Both the position numbers and the translations under genes were made by a program. Positions 1 to 8,233 of a stretch of DNA of 43,250 nt are shown here, piece by piece. The number at the start of each line of letters is the position of its first letter. Positions within the stretch are counted from its first letter, which is position 1. The DNA lies in NCBI GenBank assembly GCA_007120035.1, contig SKON01000053.1, positions 1-43,250 on the forward strand, in the 5' to 3' direction. This stretch comes from Myxococcales bacterium. GTDB taxonomy: Bacteria; Myxococcota_A; Bradymonadia; Bradymonadales; Bradymonadaceae. Under the pieces are notes generated by a model. The model did no database searches and had not been told where the DNA came from. It was given only the letters and a program-made list of their open reading frames with translations.

Positions 1-122
1 CGCGAACCCCGACGTTCCGGTGTTCTTCGCCGCGAACCCCGACGTTCCGGTGTTCTTCGCCGCGAACCCCGACGTTCCGGTGTTCTTCGCCGCGAACCCC
101 GACGTTCCGGTGTTCTTCGCCC
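1..122 (+). repeat. 30-bp minisatellite array, four copies
   Basis: Four essentially identical 30-bp units run from the first base of the window. Each contains the core GCGAACCCCGACG followed by TTCCGGTGTTCTTC. The same unit makes up the right array of the inverted-repeat element at 728-937, in the same orientation. This is therefore probably the outer end of another copy of that element whose inverted-repeat core lies upstream of the window. The unit is 10 codons long, so it reads open as a repeated peptide, but that is a consequence of the period and I do not call it a gene. Confidence 0.9.
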
Positions 123-129
123 CCGAACC

Positions 130-283
130 ACCACCGGAGGGAGAGCCCGAGCGTCGCGATGATGGCATCGATGTGTCTGTCGTTCGATGGTTCGCGACCC
201 TGACGCCGCTGGAGCGGATCCGGGCATTGGAGAAGCAAATCGCCGCCGTGGAGAAGCTACGCCGTGGATCCTTCCGGCCCTGA
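130..283 (+). pseudogene. Remnant of a small partner gene of a nucleotidyltransferase
   Basis: The reading frame that enters from the repeat array becomes coding-like from about 148 and ends at 283. It carries the helical stretch WFATLTPLERIRALEKQI and has lost its original 5' end, which is replaced by the array. Its position resembles the 71-residue gene at 9004-9219, which has a comparable W-x-LTPxERxxxxxxL stretch and also overlaps the start of a nucleotidyltransferase gene. I infer it is the broken upstream partner of the remnant at 264-353. The similarity is short, so the link rests mainly on gene order. Confidence 0.45.
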
Positions 284-353
284 CTTCGTGGTCGTCGGTG
301 CCCTCTCTGCGGTCCTTCATGGAGCACCGGCGTCGTGGTTTGCGGCGGTGTAG
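264..353 (+). pseudogene. Truncated nucleotidyltransferase (N-terminal remnant)
   Basis: A GTG-initiated 29-residue frame overlaps the end of the preceding remnant. It contains FVVVGALSAVLHGAPA, which aligns with FLVVGAYALAVHGTPR in the intact nucleotidyltransferase at 9167-9628. About ten residues before this block are missing compared with the intact gene. The frame then runs into the 30-bp units at 331 onward and stops at 351-353. The catalytic DxD region is absent, so no enzyme can be made. The gene appears to have been cut by the inverted-repeat element to its right. Confidence 0.6.
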
Positions 354-405
354 ATCGTGGCGTCGTGGTTTGCGGCGGTATAGATCGTGGCGTCGTGGTT
401 TGCGG
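331..405 (-). repeat. Element 1, left outward array (30-bp units)
   Basis: Two and a half 30-bp units. Read on the minus strand, away from the element centre, each has the core GCAAACCACGACG followed by CCACGATCTATACC. The variable half nearly matches one in the third element (CCACGATCAATACC), although the two elements are 23 kb apart. The array interrupts the nucleotidyltransferase remnant. Confidence 0.8.
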
Positions 406-728
406 CGGGTCATTTCCAGGCATAGTTCAGGGCTCCCACGGTCCACCCCCGGCTAAAGCCAGGGGCTGGAGTGGGCAGGGCTCCGCTGGGGTCATGACCC
501 CGCTCCGCCTGAGATGTTCTCCACATAGTCGACCATGTGACAACTAACCCGGTGCCAGGTTCGACGGTGCCGGAGTGAATCCGGGCCTGGTTCGGAACGA
601 CTCCGTTCTCCGAAACATCTCAGGCGGAGCGGGGTCATGACCCCAGCGGAGCCCTGCCCACCGCAGCCCCCGGTTTCAACCGGGGGTAGACCGTGGGAGC
701 CCTGAACTATGCCTGGAAATAACCCGCC
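406..728. repeat. Element 1, long inverted repeat core
   Basis: Arms of about 113 bp (406-518 and 613-728) are inverted copies around a centre of about 94 bp. From outside to inside each arm has a terminal box (CATAGTTCAGGGCTCCCACG and its complement), a GGTCCACCCCCGG segment, a hairpin (CCCCCGGTTTCAACCGGGGG in the right arm), and GGGGTCATGACCCC, a perfect palindrome, followed by CCGCCTGAGATGTT. The centre contains CACATAGTCGACCATGTG, a near-palindrome. No coding region is credible inside. The hairpin-rich design resembles REP/BIME elements mobilised by IS200-type (RAYT) transposases, but no such gene is nearby. Confidence 0.85.
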
Positions 729-937
729 GCGAACCCCGACGTTCCGGTGTTCTTCGCTGCGAACCCCGACGTTCCGGTGTTCTTCGCCGCGAACCTCGAC
801 GTTCCGGTGTGCTTCGCCGCGAACCCCGACGTTCCGGTGTGCTTCGCTGCGAACCCCGACGTTCCGGTGTTCTTCGCCGCGAACCTCGACGTTCCGGTGT
901 GCTTCGCCGCGAACCCCGACGTTCCGGTGTGCGTCGC
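728..937 (+). repeat. Element 1, right outward array, seven 30-bp units
   Basis: Seven consecutive 30-bp units with the core GCGAACC(C/T)CGACGTTCCGG. Point differences recur every third unit (a CTCGAC variant in units 3 and 6, a GCT ending in units 1 and 4), giving a 90-bp higher-order period that suggests blockwise amplification. The array ends 11 bp before the stop codon of the convergent peroxidase gene. Confidence 0.9.
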
Positions 938-948
938 CGTGGGTCCAC

Positions 949-2184
949 TTACACGGCCGGCATGGGACGAGTCGGGGTGGTCTGGGTGGCGAGCTCGGCG
1001 ATGTCCGTTTTGTTGTAGGCCCTGGCGAGGGTGGCGACGTCCTGGCCGAGTTGGTTGGTGATGGAGGGGTCGGCGCCGCCGTCGAGGAGGGTCTTGGCGA
1101 TGTTGTAGTGGCCGAAGCGGGCGGCGTCGTGGAGGGCGGTGTCGCCGTTGTAGTCCTGGACGTTGACGTCGAGCTCGCAGTCGTTGACCAGGTAGTCGAC
1201 GGCCTCCTCGTGGCCCCAGAAGGCGGCCTTGTGGAGGGCCGTGCGGCCCGAGATGGGCTCGGCGGCGTGGACGTCGGATTCGGCGGCGATGCGCTTCATG
1301 TACTCCACGCTGCCGTGCATGGCGAACTCGCGGAACTCGGCGCTCCGGGTGTCCGTCTCTTCCACGGCGGCGGGGACCTCGGCGGTGGGGTCGCACTCCT
1401 CGGGGCAGCCCAGGGACATGAGGCGGGCGTAGGCGTTGGCGAAGTCGTTGAAGAAGGCGTCCTGGTCGCGGGCGTAGAGCTCGGCGTAGGGGCGGAACTC
1501 GTCGTCCTCGATCAGGGCCATGTCGGTGGGCAACATCACCAACGTCTCGGTCTCCACGTCGGTGAACTGGAACTCGCCGTCCCACTCCCGGGGCTTCCAC
1601 TGAAGCTCGACGAGGTTCTTGAAGTAGGAGTTGTCGAACTCCAGGCTGTTGTGGGTCCAGGGGCCGTCGTAGCCGCTGCGGACCTTATGGCAGCGCCCTA
1701 CGGTGTGGCCGCCGCTGAGGGCGACGATGTCACGGTCGTCAAAGCCCATGCGGTAGAAGACGTCTCGGAGGTGGTCGGCGCCCTGGGAGGCGTCGGGGAG
1801 GCGGCCGTTCTCGGGGCATCGCGACCCGTCGGGGTCGTCGGTGCGGCCGAACCGGTGGGGCACCACGGGGCCGCCCATGAACTCGATAGCCAGGCTGCCC
1901 GCAAGGGTCCAGATGTCGGCCTCGGAGAGCTCGGGGTACTTCTCTTTGACCTCTCGGAGCATGTCCCGGACGATCAGGAGCCCCTCGTTTGCGTCGTCGG
2001 AGATCTCCGGCTCGAACCGCATGGTCGCGCCGTCGCTGCCCCCGGAGCCGTCGTTCTTGTCGTAGGTCCCGGAAGCATGCCAGGCCACCCGCATGGCGAT
2101 GGGGCAGGCGAAAGCCTTCTTGTTGGCCAGGGCTTTGCGGATGTCGCTCTTGAGGGCTTCCATGTAGATCTTGGAGTGGGACAT
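949..2184 (-). CDS. Class I heme peroxidase (ascorbate/cytochrome c peroxidase type) fused to ankyrin repeats
   Basis: A 411-residue protein. Residues 1-260 follow the plant and bacterial ascorbate peroxidase fold. The distal site MRVAWHASGTYD gives Arg32, Trp35 and His36. The proximal His160 is in ALSGGHTVGRCH. Trp176 corresponds to the radical-site Trp of cytochrome c peroxidase, and Asp221 (LPTDMALI) is the proximal hydrogen-bond partner. These support H2O2 reduction. Residues about 284-395 form ankyrin repeats (GRTALHKAAFWGHEEAV, GDTALHDAARFGHYNIA). There is no signal peptide, so it is probably cytoplasmic. The domain order peroxidase then ankyrin is unusual for a bacterial enzyme and suggests a protein-tethered peroxidase; the electron donor is unknown. 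Its stop lies next to the element 1 array. Confidence 0.85.
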   Translation of the reverse strand: MSHSKIYMEALKSDIRKALANKKAFACPIAMRVAWHASGTYDKNDGSGGSDGATMRFEPEISDDANEGLLIVRDMLREVKEKYPELSEADIWTLAGSLAIEFMGGPVVPHRFGRTDDPDGSRCPENGRLPDASQGADHLRDVFYRMGFDDRDIVALSGGHTVGRCHKVRSGYDGPWTHNSLEFDNSYFKNLVELQWKPREWDGEFQFTDVETETLVMLPTDMALIEDDEFRPYAELYARDQDAFFNDFANAYARLMSLGCPEECDPTAEVPAAVEETDTRSAEFREFAMHGSVEYMKRIAAESDVHAAEPISGRTALHKAAFWGHEEAVDYLVNDCELDVNVQDYNGDTALHDAARFGHYNIAKTLLDGGADPSITNQLGQDVATLARAYNKTDIAELATQTTPTRPMPAV

Positions 2185-2320
2185 GAGGTCTCCGGGGCGT
2201 TGATGGGTATGAAGTGACCGGTTTGGTGTAGACGTAGGGGGGCGGGGGTGTCAACGGTTGCCGGCCCCCGGCCATCGCACCTCCCCTTCTCCTCTGCTAT
2301 GGTTCCCCCCGGAGGTGACC

Positions 2321-3184
2321 ATGGCGTTCGACTTTCAACAACCCAGACCCGTCGCCGGGGCGACCACCACGGGCCGAATCACCCGCTTTGATGGCGAGGC
2401 CCTTCGGGAAGCCGAGGACGTGCTGGCCACGGAAGAGCCCCTGGAGATCCGCCTGGGGTTTGAGATCCTGGGGCGGCCGGCGGAGCGGAGCGTCTGCGTG
2501 ACCATGCGGACTCCCGGGGAGGACCGGGAGCTGGCCGTGGGGTTTCTCATCGGGGAGTCGGTGATCCGGGGCGCCGAGGAGATCGAGAGCATCGCGGCCA
2601 TGGGGGACCCGAATATCCTGCGGGTGAAGCTTCGGCCCGAGGTCAGCGTCGACGTCGGCGCTGTGCAGCGAAACTTCTACACCACGTCGAGCTGTGGGGT
2701 CTGCGGGAAAGCCTCGCTGGAGGCGCTGACGATGAGCGGCGTGGAGCCCATCGCCACCGGAGACCTGACGGTGCCGGCGAGCCTCGTGGGGCGGCTCCCG
2801 GAGGCGTTGCGCGAAGCGCAGGAGATCTTTGGGGTCACCGGCGGGGTGCACGCGGCGGGGCTCTTCGACGGGGCGGGGAACCTCCTGGGGTTGCGGGAAG
2901 ACGTGGGGCGGCATAACGCCATGGACAAGCTCGTGGGGGCCATGGAGCTCGGCGGCGAGGAGTGGTCTGCCGGGGAAGTGCTGGTGTTGAGCGGGCGAGC
3001 GAGCTTTGAGTTGTTGCAGAAGGCGATCGTGGCGGGGATCCCCGTGGTGGTGGCCGTGGGGGCGCCGTCGAGCCTGGCCCGGGAGCTGGCCGAAGCCTTC
3101 GGGGTGACCTTGATCGGGTTCGCCCGGCCGGGCAGGTTCAATATCTACGCTCACGCCGAGCGGATACGAGTGGAGGAAGGGTGA
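2321..3184 (+). CDS. fdhD: FdhD, sulfur carrier/sulfurtransferase for formate dehydrogenase maturation
   Basis: A 287-residue protein that moves sulfur from a cysteine desulfurase to the molybdenum cofactor of formate dehydrogenase-type enzymes. The catalytic SSCGVCGKAS motif gives Cys125 and Cys128. The family signatures EDVGRHNAMDKLVG and LSGRASFELLQKA are present. I chose the ATG at 2321 because GGAGGTG lies just upstream; the frame stays open to 2258 but without a better site. It overlaps the start of the downstream molybdoenzyme gene by four bases (GTGA), so the two are co-translated. This fits a dedicated maturation partner. Confidence 0.95.
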   Translation: MAFDFQQPRPVAGATTTGRITRFDGEALREAEDVLATEEPLEIRLGFEILGRPAERSVCVTMRTPGEDRELAVGFLIGESVIRGAEEIESIAAMGDPNILRVKLRPEVSVDVGAVQRNFYTTSSCGVCGKASLEALTMSGVEPIATGDLTVPASLVGRLPEALREAQEIFGVTGGVHAAGLFDGAGNLLGLREDVGRHNAMDKLVGAMELGGEEWSAGEVLVLSGRASFELLQKAIVAGIPVVVAVGAPSSLARELAEAFGVTLIGFARPGRFNIYAHAERIRVEEG

Positions 3185-5469
3185 AAGAGTCGGATTCGAA
3201 GACGCCGATCGTGGTCAGCGATGACGAAGGCCTGGAGCTGACGTCGCCCTCGGAGGTGGCCGGGGGGCTGCCGGCGGTGATGGCCACCATGGCCCACGCG
3301 CGCAAGAAGATGGGGGTCTTTCGGGGGACGAAGACCCTCCTGCGGGTGAACAAGGAGGATGGGTTCGACTGCCCGGGGTGCGCCTGGCCGGACCCGGAGC
3401 ATCGGGCGCCGGCGGAGTTCTGTGAGAACGGGGCCAAGGCCGTGGCCGACGAGGCCATGGTGGACACCATCGGGGCGGCCTTCTTCGAGGAGCACTCCAT
3501 CGACGAGCTGCGGGGCAAGTCCGGGCGTTGGCTGAACGCCCAGGGCCGGCTCTCGGAGCCCCTGGTGCGGCGGCGCGGGAGCGACCGCTACGAAGCCATC
3601 TCATGGCAGGAGGCGTTCGAGCTCGTCGCCGAGCACCTTCAAGATCTGGACTCCCCGGACGAGGCGATCTTCTACACCTCGGGGCGGACGAGCAACGAGG
3701 CGGCTTTCCTGTACCAGCTCTTCGTGCGGGCCTTCGGGACGAACAACCTGCCGGACTGCTCGAATATGTGTCACGAGTCCAGCGGGGTGGGGCTCTCGGA
3801 GGTGATCGGGATCGGCAAGGGGACGGTGCTCCTGGAGGACTTCGAGCGGACCGACGCGATCTTTGTGATCGGGCAGAACCCGGGGACGAACCACCCCCGG
3901 ATGATGACGGCTTTGCAGGCGGCGGCTCGCAAAGGGGCCCGAATCGTGAGCGTGAACCCCATGCGGGAGCCCGGGCTCCTGCGGTTCAAGCACCCCCAGG
4001 AGGTGGCGGGTGTACTGGGGAAGGGCACGGAGCTCACGGAGCTCTACCTGCAGGTGCGGGTGAACGGCGACGTGGCGCTCTTGAAGGGCATCATGAAGGA
4101 GATGCTCGAGGAGGAGGACCGCCGGCCCGGGGAGATCTTCGATCGGGGGTTCATCGAGGAGAACACCGAGGGGTTTGAGGCGTTCGTCGAGGACCTGCGG
4201 GCCGTGGAGTGGGAGGAGATCCTGGAGTGCAGCGGGATCGACCGGGCTTCGATCCGGGCCGCCGCCGAGATCGCCATGGAGGCGGAGCGCCTGATCTGCT
4301 GCTGGGCCATGGGGCTGACGCAGCACAAGAATGGGGTCGCGAACATCCAGGAGGTGGTGAACTTCCTGCTGCTCCGGGGGCAGATCGGTCGGCCCGGGGC
4401 CGGGGCCTGCCCCGTGCGGGGCCACTCCAACGTGCAGGGGGATCGGACCATGGGGATCTGGGAGGCCCCGAAGCCGGAGTTTTTGGAGCGCCTCGACGAG
4501 GTCTTCGGCATGGAGTGCCCCCGAGAGCACGGCCTGAACACGGTGCAGGCCATCAAGGCGATGCGGTCCGGGGAGGCGAAGGTCTTCGTCGCCATGGGCG
4601 GGAACTTCCTGTCGGCGTCGCCGGACACGAACCTCACCGCCGAGGCGCTCGAGAAGTGCCGCCTCACGGTGCAGATCTCGACGAAGCTGAACCGGTCTCA
4701 TCTCTTCACGGGGGAGCAGGCGTTGATCCTCCCCTGTCTGGCGCGGACCGAGTCGGACGTGCAGGCAGCAGGCCAGCAGTTCGTGACCGTGGAGAACTCC
4801 ATGGGGATCGTGCATCGCTCCAAGGGTGCTTTGCCTCCGGCCTCGGACGAGCTCTTGAGCGAGCCCGCCATCGTCGCCGGGCTCGCCAGGGCCACACTCG
4901 GCGACTCGCCGAGGATCGACTGGGAGGGGTTGGTCGGCGACTACGACAGGATCCGGGACCAGATCGAGGCGGTGATCCCCGGCTTCGAGGACTACAACCG
5001 GCGAGTGAGAGAGCCTCGGGGGTTCGCGCTGCCGAACCCGCCACGGGAGGGGCGGTTCCCCACAGAGAGCGGCAAGGCCAAGTTCACGGTGCACACCATC
5101 CCCCGACACGACCTGAGCGATGGGGAGTACCTGATGATGACGATCCGGAGTCACGACCAGTTCAACACCACGGTGTACACCAACGACGACCGCTACCGCG
5201 GGATCAAGCAAGCTCGCCGCGTCGTGATGCTCAACCCCCGGGACATGGAAGAGGCGGGGCTGAAGACGGGCGACGTCGTAGACCTCATCAGCGAGTACGA
5301 CGGGCAAGAGCGGGTGGCCCCGGCGTTCAAGGTCGTCCCCTACGAGATCCCTCGCCGAAGCGCCGGGACCTACTTCCCGGAGGCCAACGTGTTGATACCG
5401 GTCGACGAGTACGCCCACCGGAGCTTTACGCCCGTGTCGAAGTCGATCGTGATCCGGCTGCGGGTGTAG
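3181..5469 (+). CDS. FdhF/YdeP-family molybdopterin oxidoreductase
   Basis: A 762-residue protein starting with GTG inside the fdhD stop. It belongs to the FdhF/YdeP group of molybdopterin-guanine-dinucleotide enzymes related to formate dehydrogenase alpha subunits. The N-terminal DCPGCAWPDP (Cys64, Cys67) and the segment SNMCHESSGVGLSEVIG are typical of the group. IGQNPGTNHPRMM and the C-terminal molydopterin-binding region (RSHDQFNTTVYTNDDRYRG) are also present. No Tat signal or separate Fe-S or cytochrome subunit is visible, so it is likely a soluble cytoplasmic enzyme. True formate dehydrogenase activity is not proven; YdeP-type members are linked to acid resistance in other bacteria. Confidence 0.85.
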   Translation: MKESDSKTPIVVSDDEGLELTSPSEVAGGLPAVMATMAHARKKMGVFRGTKTLLRVNKEDGFDCPGCAWPDPEHRAPAEFCENGAKAVADEAMVDTIGAAFFEEHSIDELRGKSGRWLNAQGRLSEPLVRRRGSDRYEAISWQEAFELVAEHLQDLDSPDEAIFYTSGRTSNEAAFLYQLFVRAFGTNNLPDCSNMCHESSGVGLSEVIGIGKGTVLLEDFERTDAIFVIGQNPGTNHPRMMTALQAAARKGARIVSVNPMREPGLLRFKHPQEVAGVLGKGTELTELYLQVRVNGDVALLKGIMKEMLEEEDRRPGEIFDRGFIEENTEGFEAFVEDLRAVEWEEILECSGIDRASIRAAAEIAMEAERLICCWAMGLTQHKNGVANIQEVVNFLLLRGQIGRPGAGACPVRGHSNVQGDRTMGIWEAPKPEFLERLDEVFGMECPREHGLNTVQAIKAMRSGEAKVFVAMGGNFLSASPDTNLTAEALEKCRLTVQISTKLNRSHLFTGEQALILPCLARTESDVQAAGQQFVTVENSMGIVHRSKGALPPASDELLSEPAIVAGLARATLGDSPRIDWEGLVGDYDRIRDQIEAVIPGFEDYNRRVREPRGFALPNPPREGRFPTESGKAKFTVHTIPRHDLSDGEYLMMTIRSHDQFNTTVYTNDDRYRGIKQARRVVMLNPRDMEEAGLKTGDVVDLISEYDGQERVAPAFKVVPYEIPRRSAGTYFPEANVLIPVDEYAHRSFTPVSKSIVIRLRV

Positions 5470-5481
5470 GTGTTGAGAACA

Positions 5482-6420
5482 TCACCGCGAGGGGTGGCGC
5501 CTGTAGGTCAGAACCAGGAGCGGGAGGATGGTGAGCAAGGCCAGGGGAACCGGGCTCGTGTTCGTGGTGGAGCAGCCTCCCGATTCCGAGGAGTCAGAGC
5601 TGGAGTCAGAAGCACTTTCTTCGATGGGACCGCAGTGGAGGTCGATGGTGATGGACTCGGTGGCGAGGATCTCATCGCGGCCGGCATGCCGGGCCTGGAT
5701 CTCCACGGTTCGAAGGCCCTCTTCGGCCTGGTAGACGCTGTCATCTACGTCGCAGAGGGTGAAGACGCGGTCCTGGTGGCGGCCCATCCAGGTGTACCCG
5801 GGACGTATCTGGTCTCCCAGTGTGGAGGTGGGCTCCCATATCTCTCCGTCGACGTAGGTTTCGTAGACCAGCGCCTCATCCCAGGGGAGAGCTTCGTCGT
5901 CGAGGTGGAGCGTCAGGTCATAATAGGCCGCCTCGGCCGTCATGTCACAGCCAGCCGACTCGCTGACCTGAAGTTCTCCCAACTGACGGGGGCTCACTTC
6001 GAGGGTACCCAGGGAAGACGGAAAGGGCGCTTCCTGGGCAGTGGTGAACTCAATCGAGGTGATGCTCTCGTCGCAACTCTCGGGGGCCGACAGCTGATAC
6101 GGGGTATCCGGGTCAAGGGGGTAGAGGAACGTGACATCTGCGCCTTGAGCCGCCTGGAACGAAACGTCGGCGATAACAAACTCACCGCTGTCCAGGTTCA
6201 CCAGAGAGTAGCGTTCGTCAATCATCGACGTGATCCCGTACTCACCTCGGATGGTAGCGCCGGTGGCGTTGGCGGGCACGACGGCGTCCTCCAAGGAGAT
6301 CGCGATACGCGGGCAAGGGACACTGCAGGCGTGGGCGGAGGAGAGCTCCACGAGCGGGCCGGTGAGGAGGATGGAACCTACGACACACATTCCGAAAAGT
6401 GTTTGCTGGGGAACGTTCAT
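5482..6420 (-). CDS. Exported surface protein with a Cys-containing C-terminal sorting tail
   Basis: A 312-residue protein of unknown function. The N-terminus is a signal peptide with likely cleavage after SSAHA. The middle is rich in acidic residues and paired cysteines and looks like beta-sandwich sequence, but I recognise no catalytic motif. The C-terminus has a Ser/Asp/Glu-rich linker, then GGCS, a hydrophobic segment (PLALLTILPLLVLTY) and a basic end (RRHPSR). That Cys, transmembrane helix, basic tail order matches MYXO-CTERM-like sorting signals of Myxococcota and relatives, in which the Cys is a processing or lipidation point. It converges with the molybdoenzyme gene, 12 bp apart. Confidence 0.75.
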   Translation of the reverse strand: MNVPQQTLFGMCVVGSILLTGPLVELSSAHACSVPCPRIAISLEDAVVPANATGATIRGEYGITSMIDERYSLVNLDSGEFVIADVSFQAAQGADVTFLYPLDPDTPYQLSAPESCDESITSIEFTTAQEAPFPSSLGTLEVSPRQLGELQVSESAGCDMTAEAAYYDLTLHLDDEALPWDEALVYETYVDGEIWEPTSTLGDQIRPGYTWMGRHQDRVFTLCDVDDSVYQAEEGLRTVEIQARHAGRDEILATESITIDLHCGPIEESASDSSSDSSESGGCSTTNTSPVPLALLTILPLLVLTYRRHPSR

Positions 6421-6454
6421 GGGTTGACCCTGAGGTTGAGTGGTAAGAGGGCGC

Positions 6455-7759
6455 CTACTTCTGTAGCGGACTGGAGACGCGGCCCATCACGAGAATGGAC
6501 TCCGTTGGGTGGTCGTAGATCATGAAGAGGAAGGGCTCGTCGTAAGTGAGGACTGCATGCGGCGACCGTCCGGCACCGCTAACGTGGTTGTATGGAGGGT
6601 CGAGCTCAAGGGTGAGCCGCTCTGGATCGTTGATCCCCTCGCGGTCGAAATGAATGCGGGTAGTGAGGGGGACGAGGTAGGGGAGGCGGAGGTACTCACC
6701 GAGTTGGGATGTCTCCTGGATATCGAAGAGGGGAAACCAGTGCACATATTGAAAGGAACGGACGGCGGGTTTCAGCGAACCGAGTGCTTCCTGGAGGGTC
6801 TGATGGGACAGGTGATCCTCAACGTCGGACACTGATTGGTTGGCCGTGTCATTCGTGTCGGGATACATGAGGGAGATGCTCTCTCCAGTGTGGAAGAGGA
6901 GAAGCGATAGATCGTCGCCGAGGAACTCCAGCTCGGACAGAACCATCTCTTCGGAGAGCAGCATGGCGTCGCTGTTTGCTCTCAGAAGCTCCTGATAGTC
7001 GGGGTTTGATGGCCGACGTAGGGGGCCGATATATGACTCAAGCTGTCCTCTAAAGAGCATGGCTGCGGAGCTCTCTGGTGACGAGTCCAGGTAATCGACA
7101 GTGTGGAGAAATGAGGCACCCCAGCGGTCGTTTTGAGCAATCCAGGCACAGGAGTCGTTTGGGGGGTCACAGAGCTGGGAGAAAAACTCCACGCCCAGGG
7201 CTTGCCAAAGTCGTTCGGGATCATTCTCGTCGAAGGTATAAGGAACGTGCCAATCGACGAAGTACTTGTTCGAAGGCGTAGGCATCCGGGAGAGCAGGTC
7301 CTGGCGGTATTCCTCCATGGCGCTGTGGAGGGACTCAGGGTCCGGGAAGTCGAGCAGGTCGGCGATCGCCTGGCCGTCTGCGCCCCCGAGCTCGACGGCC
7401 AACTCGGCGAGCGCGATCCGGGTCAGAGCCGGGGAGAAGAGGATATCCTGGTCTGCGCTGCGCTGGCAGGCGAGGTGTCGGTAGACGTGGAAGTCGAAGT
7501 CCTCGGGACTCCAGGTGTCAGGATCAAAGGGCGGGCAGTCGTGGTTGGGATTGAGCACGGGCTCCGTGGGACCCTGGACCTCCTCGGCCTCCTCCGGCTC
7601 CTCCCTGGGGGCCGGCGCCGGCGGCTCCGGGAGCCCCTCAGGCAGGGGCTGGGAGGTGGGCTCCTCTTCGACAGCCCACTCGCCGCGGTCCGGATCGAGG
7701 GTGGTGCAGGAGGCGATCAGGACGGCAATGATGAGGGTGGATGTGGGATAGCGTCTCAT
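6455..7759 (-). CDS. Serpin-like lipoprotein
   Basis: A 434-residue protein starting at MRRYPTST. It has a lipoprotein signal (lipobox LIASC) and a Pro/Glu-rich linker to about residue 80. The rest matches the serpin fold: NILFSP-like DILFSPALTRIALAELAVEL, FRGQL in the helix F/sheet A region, LLLFHTG, and the C-terminal serpin signature PFLFMIYDHPTESILVMGRV. The hinge that precedes the reactive-centre loop is normally Ala/Gly/Thr-rich. Here it is replaced by LELDPPYNHVSGAGRSPHAV, so loop insertion and protease inhibition are doubtful. A longer upstream frame to 7876 exists, but the signal peptide position supports this start. Confidence 0.75.
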   Translation of the reverse strand: MRRYPTSTLIIAVLIASCTTLDPDRGEWAVEEEPTSQPLPEGLPEPPAPAPREEPEEAEEVQGPTEPVLNPNHDCPPFDPDTWSPEDFDFHVYRHLACQRSADQDILFSPALTRIALAELAVELGGADGQAIADLLDFPDPESLHSAMEEYRQDLLSRMPTPSNKYFVDWHVPYTFDENDPERLWQALGVEFFSQLCDPPNDSCAWIAQNDRWGASFLHTVDYLDSSPESSAAMLFRGQLESYIGPLRRPSNPDYQELLRANSDAMLLSEEMVLSELEFLGDDLSLLLFHTGESISLMYPDTNDTANQSVSDVEDHLSHQTLQEALGSLKPAVRSFQYVHWFPLFDIQETSQLGEYLRLPYLVPLTTRIHFDREGINDPERLTLELDPPYNHVSGAGRSPHAVLTYDEPFLFMIYDHPTESILVMGRVSSPLQK

Positions 7760-7893
7760 CAGGGCCCCCGGTGACAGCGACTCGTGTTCCTGATCGGCAT
7801 TGTAGCGAAGAGAGCCAATGAATCCGAGTCCGGGGGCCTCGGGCCGGATTGGGCCGACTTGACGGGAGGGGGTCACCTGCCGACGAGGCGAAA

Positions 7894-7919
7894 ACCTGGG
7901 CCAGAGGCCGCAGGGCTCC
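7894..7919 (+). repeat. 26-bp dispersed repeat, copy 1
   Basis: This segment (ACCTGGGCCAGAGGCCGC followed by AGGGCTCC) occurs again in inverted orientation at 41803-41828, 34 kb away, with no mismatch. Both copies lie in non-coding DNA. It contains GGCC-N-GGCC type symmetry and may be part of a larger genomic repeat. Confidence 0.7.
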
Positions 7920-8047
7920 GGAGAAGATCTACCTCGAGGGGTCGAGGAGCGGTGAAGCTCACCGCGTTCAAGCCCGGGTGGGCGACCGGAGTCTGCGCCG
8001 GCGTCGAAATCGTTCGTGATTCGGTGGCGGCCTGGGCCTGGTTGGGT

Positions 8048-8179
8048 TTAGGGCGCCGCGATCAGCCCCGCGTCCTGGGCCAGCGTGCGCCACTCCACGT
8101 AGAGTTCGTCGAGGCGCTCCTGGTGGGTGATGCGTTGATCAACGAGCGCCTGGCGGCGGTCTTCGGCGACCGCCAGGCT
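8048..8179 (-). pseudogene. Possible C-terminal gene remnant
   Basis: A 43-codon frame that lies between two in-frame stops and lacks a start codon. Its composition is typical of a real helical protein end (QERLDELYVEWRTLAQDAGL). I cannot assign a family. It may be the tail of a deleted gene. Confidence 0.25.
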
Positions 8180-8233
8180 TCAAGGCAGGCAGCGCTTAAT
8201 TGACCTTAATCGGTGGCCCCCCGTGCCGACACC

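Larger units (their letters stand above)
7760..8233. other. Intergenic region with decayed sequence
   Basis: No intact gene is seen in these 474 bases. They contain one copy of a 26-bp repeat (7894-7919) and a stop-terminated coding-like tail on the minus strand (8048-8179). Base composition remains high in GC. Confidence 0.5.

Noticed and set aside
728-937. Arrays as a repeat-protein gene (10-residue period)
   Set aside because: Element 3 alternates 28- and 30-bp units, which breaks the frame, so a shared protein product is not supported.
709-2217. A 502-codon plus-strand open frame starting in the element 1 right array
   Set aside because: It runs antisense through the peroxidase gene, whose catalytic residues are intact. 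Long antisense frames are expected in very GC-rich DNA with strong third-position bias.
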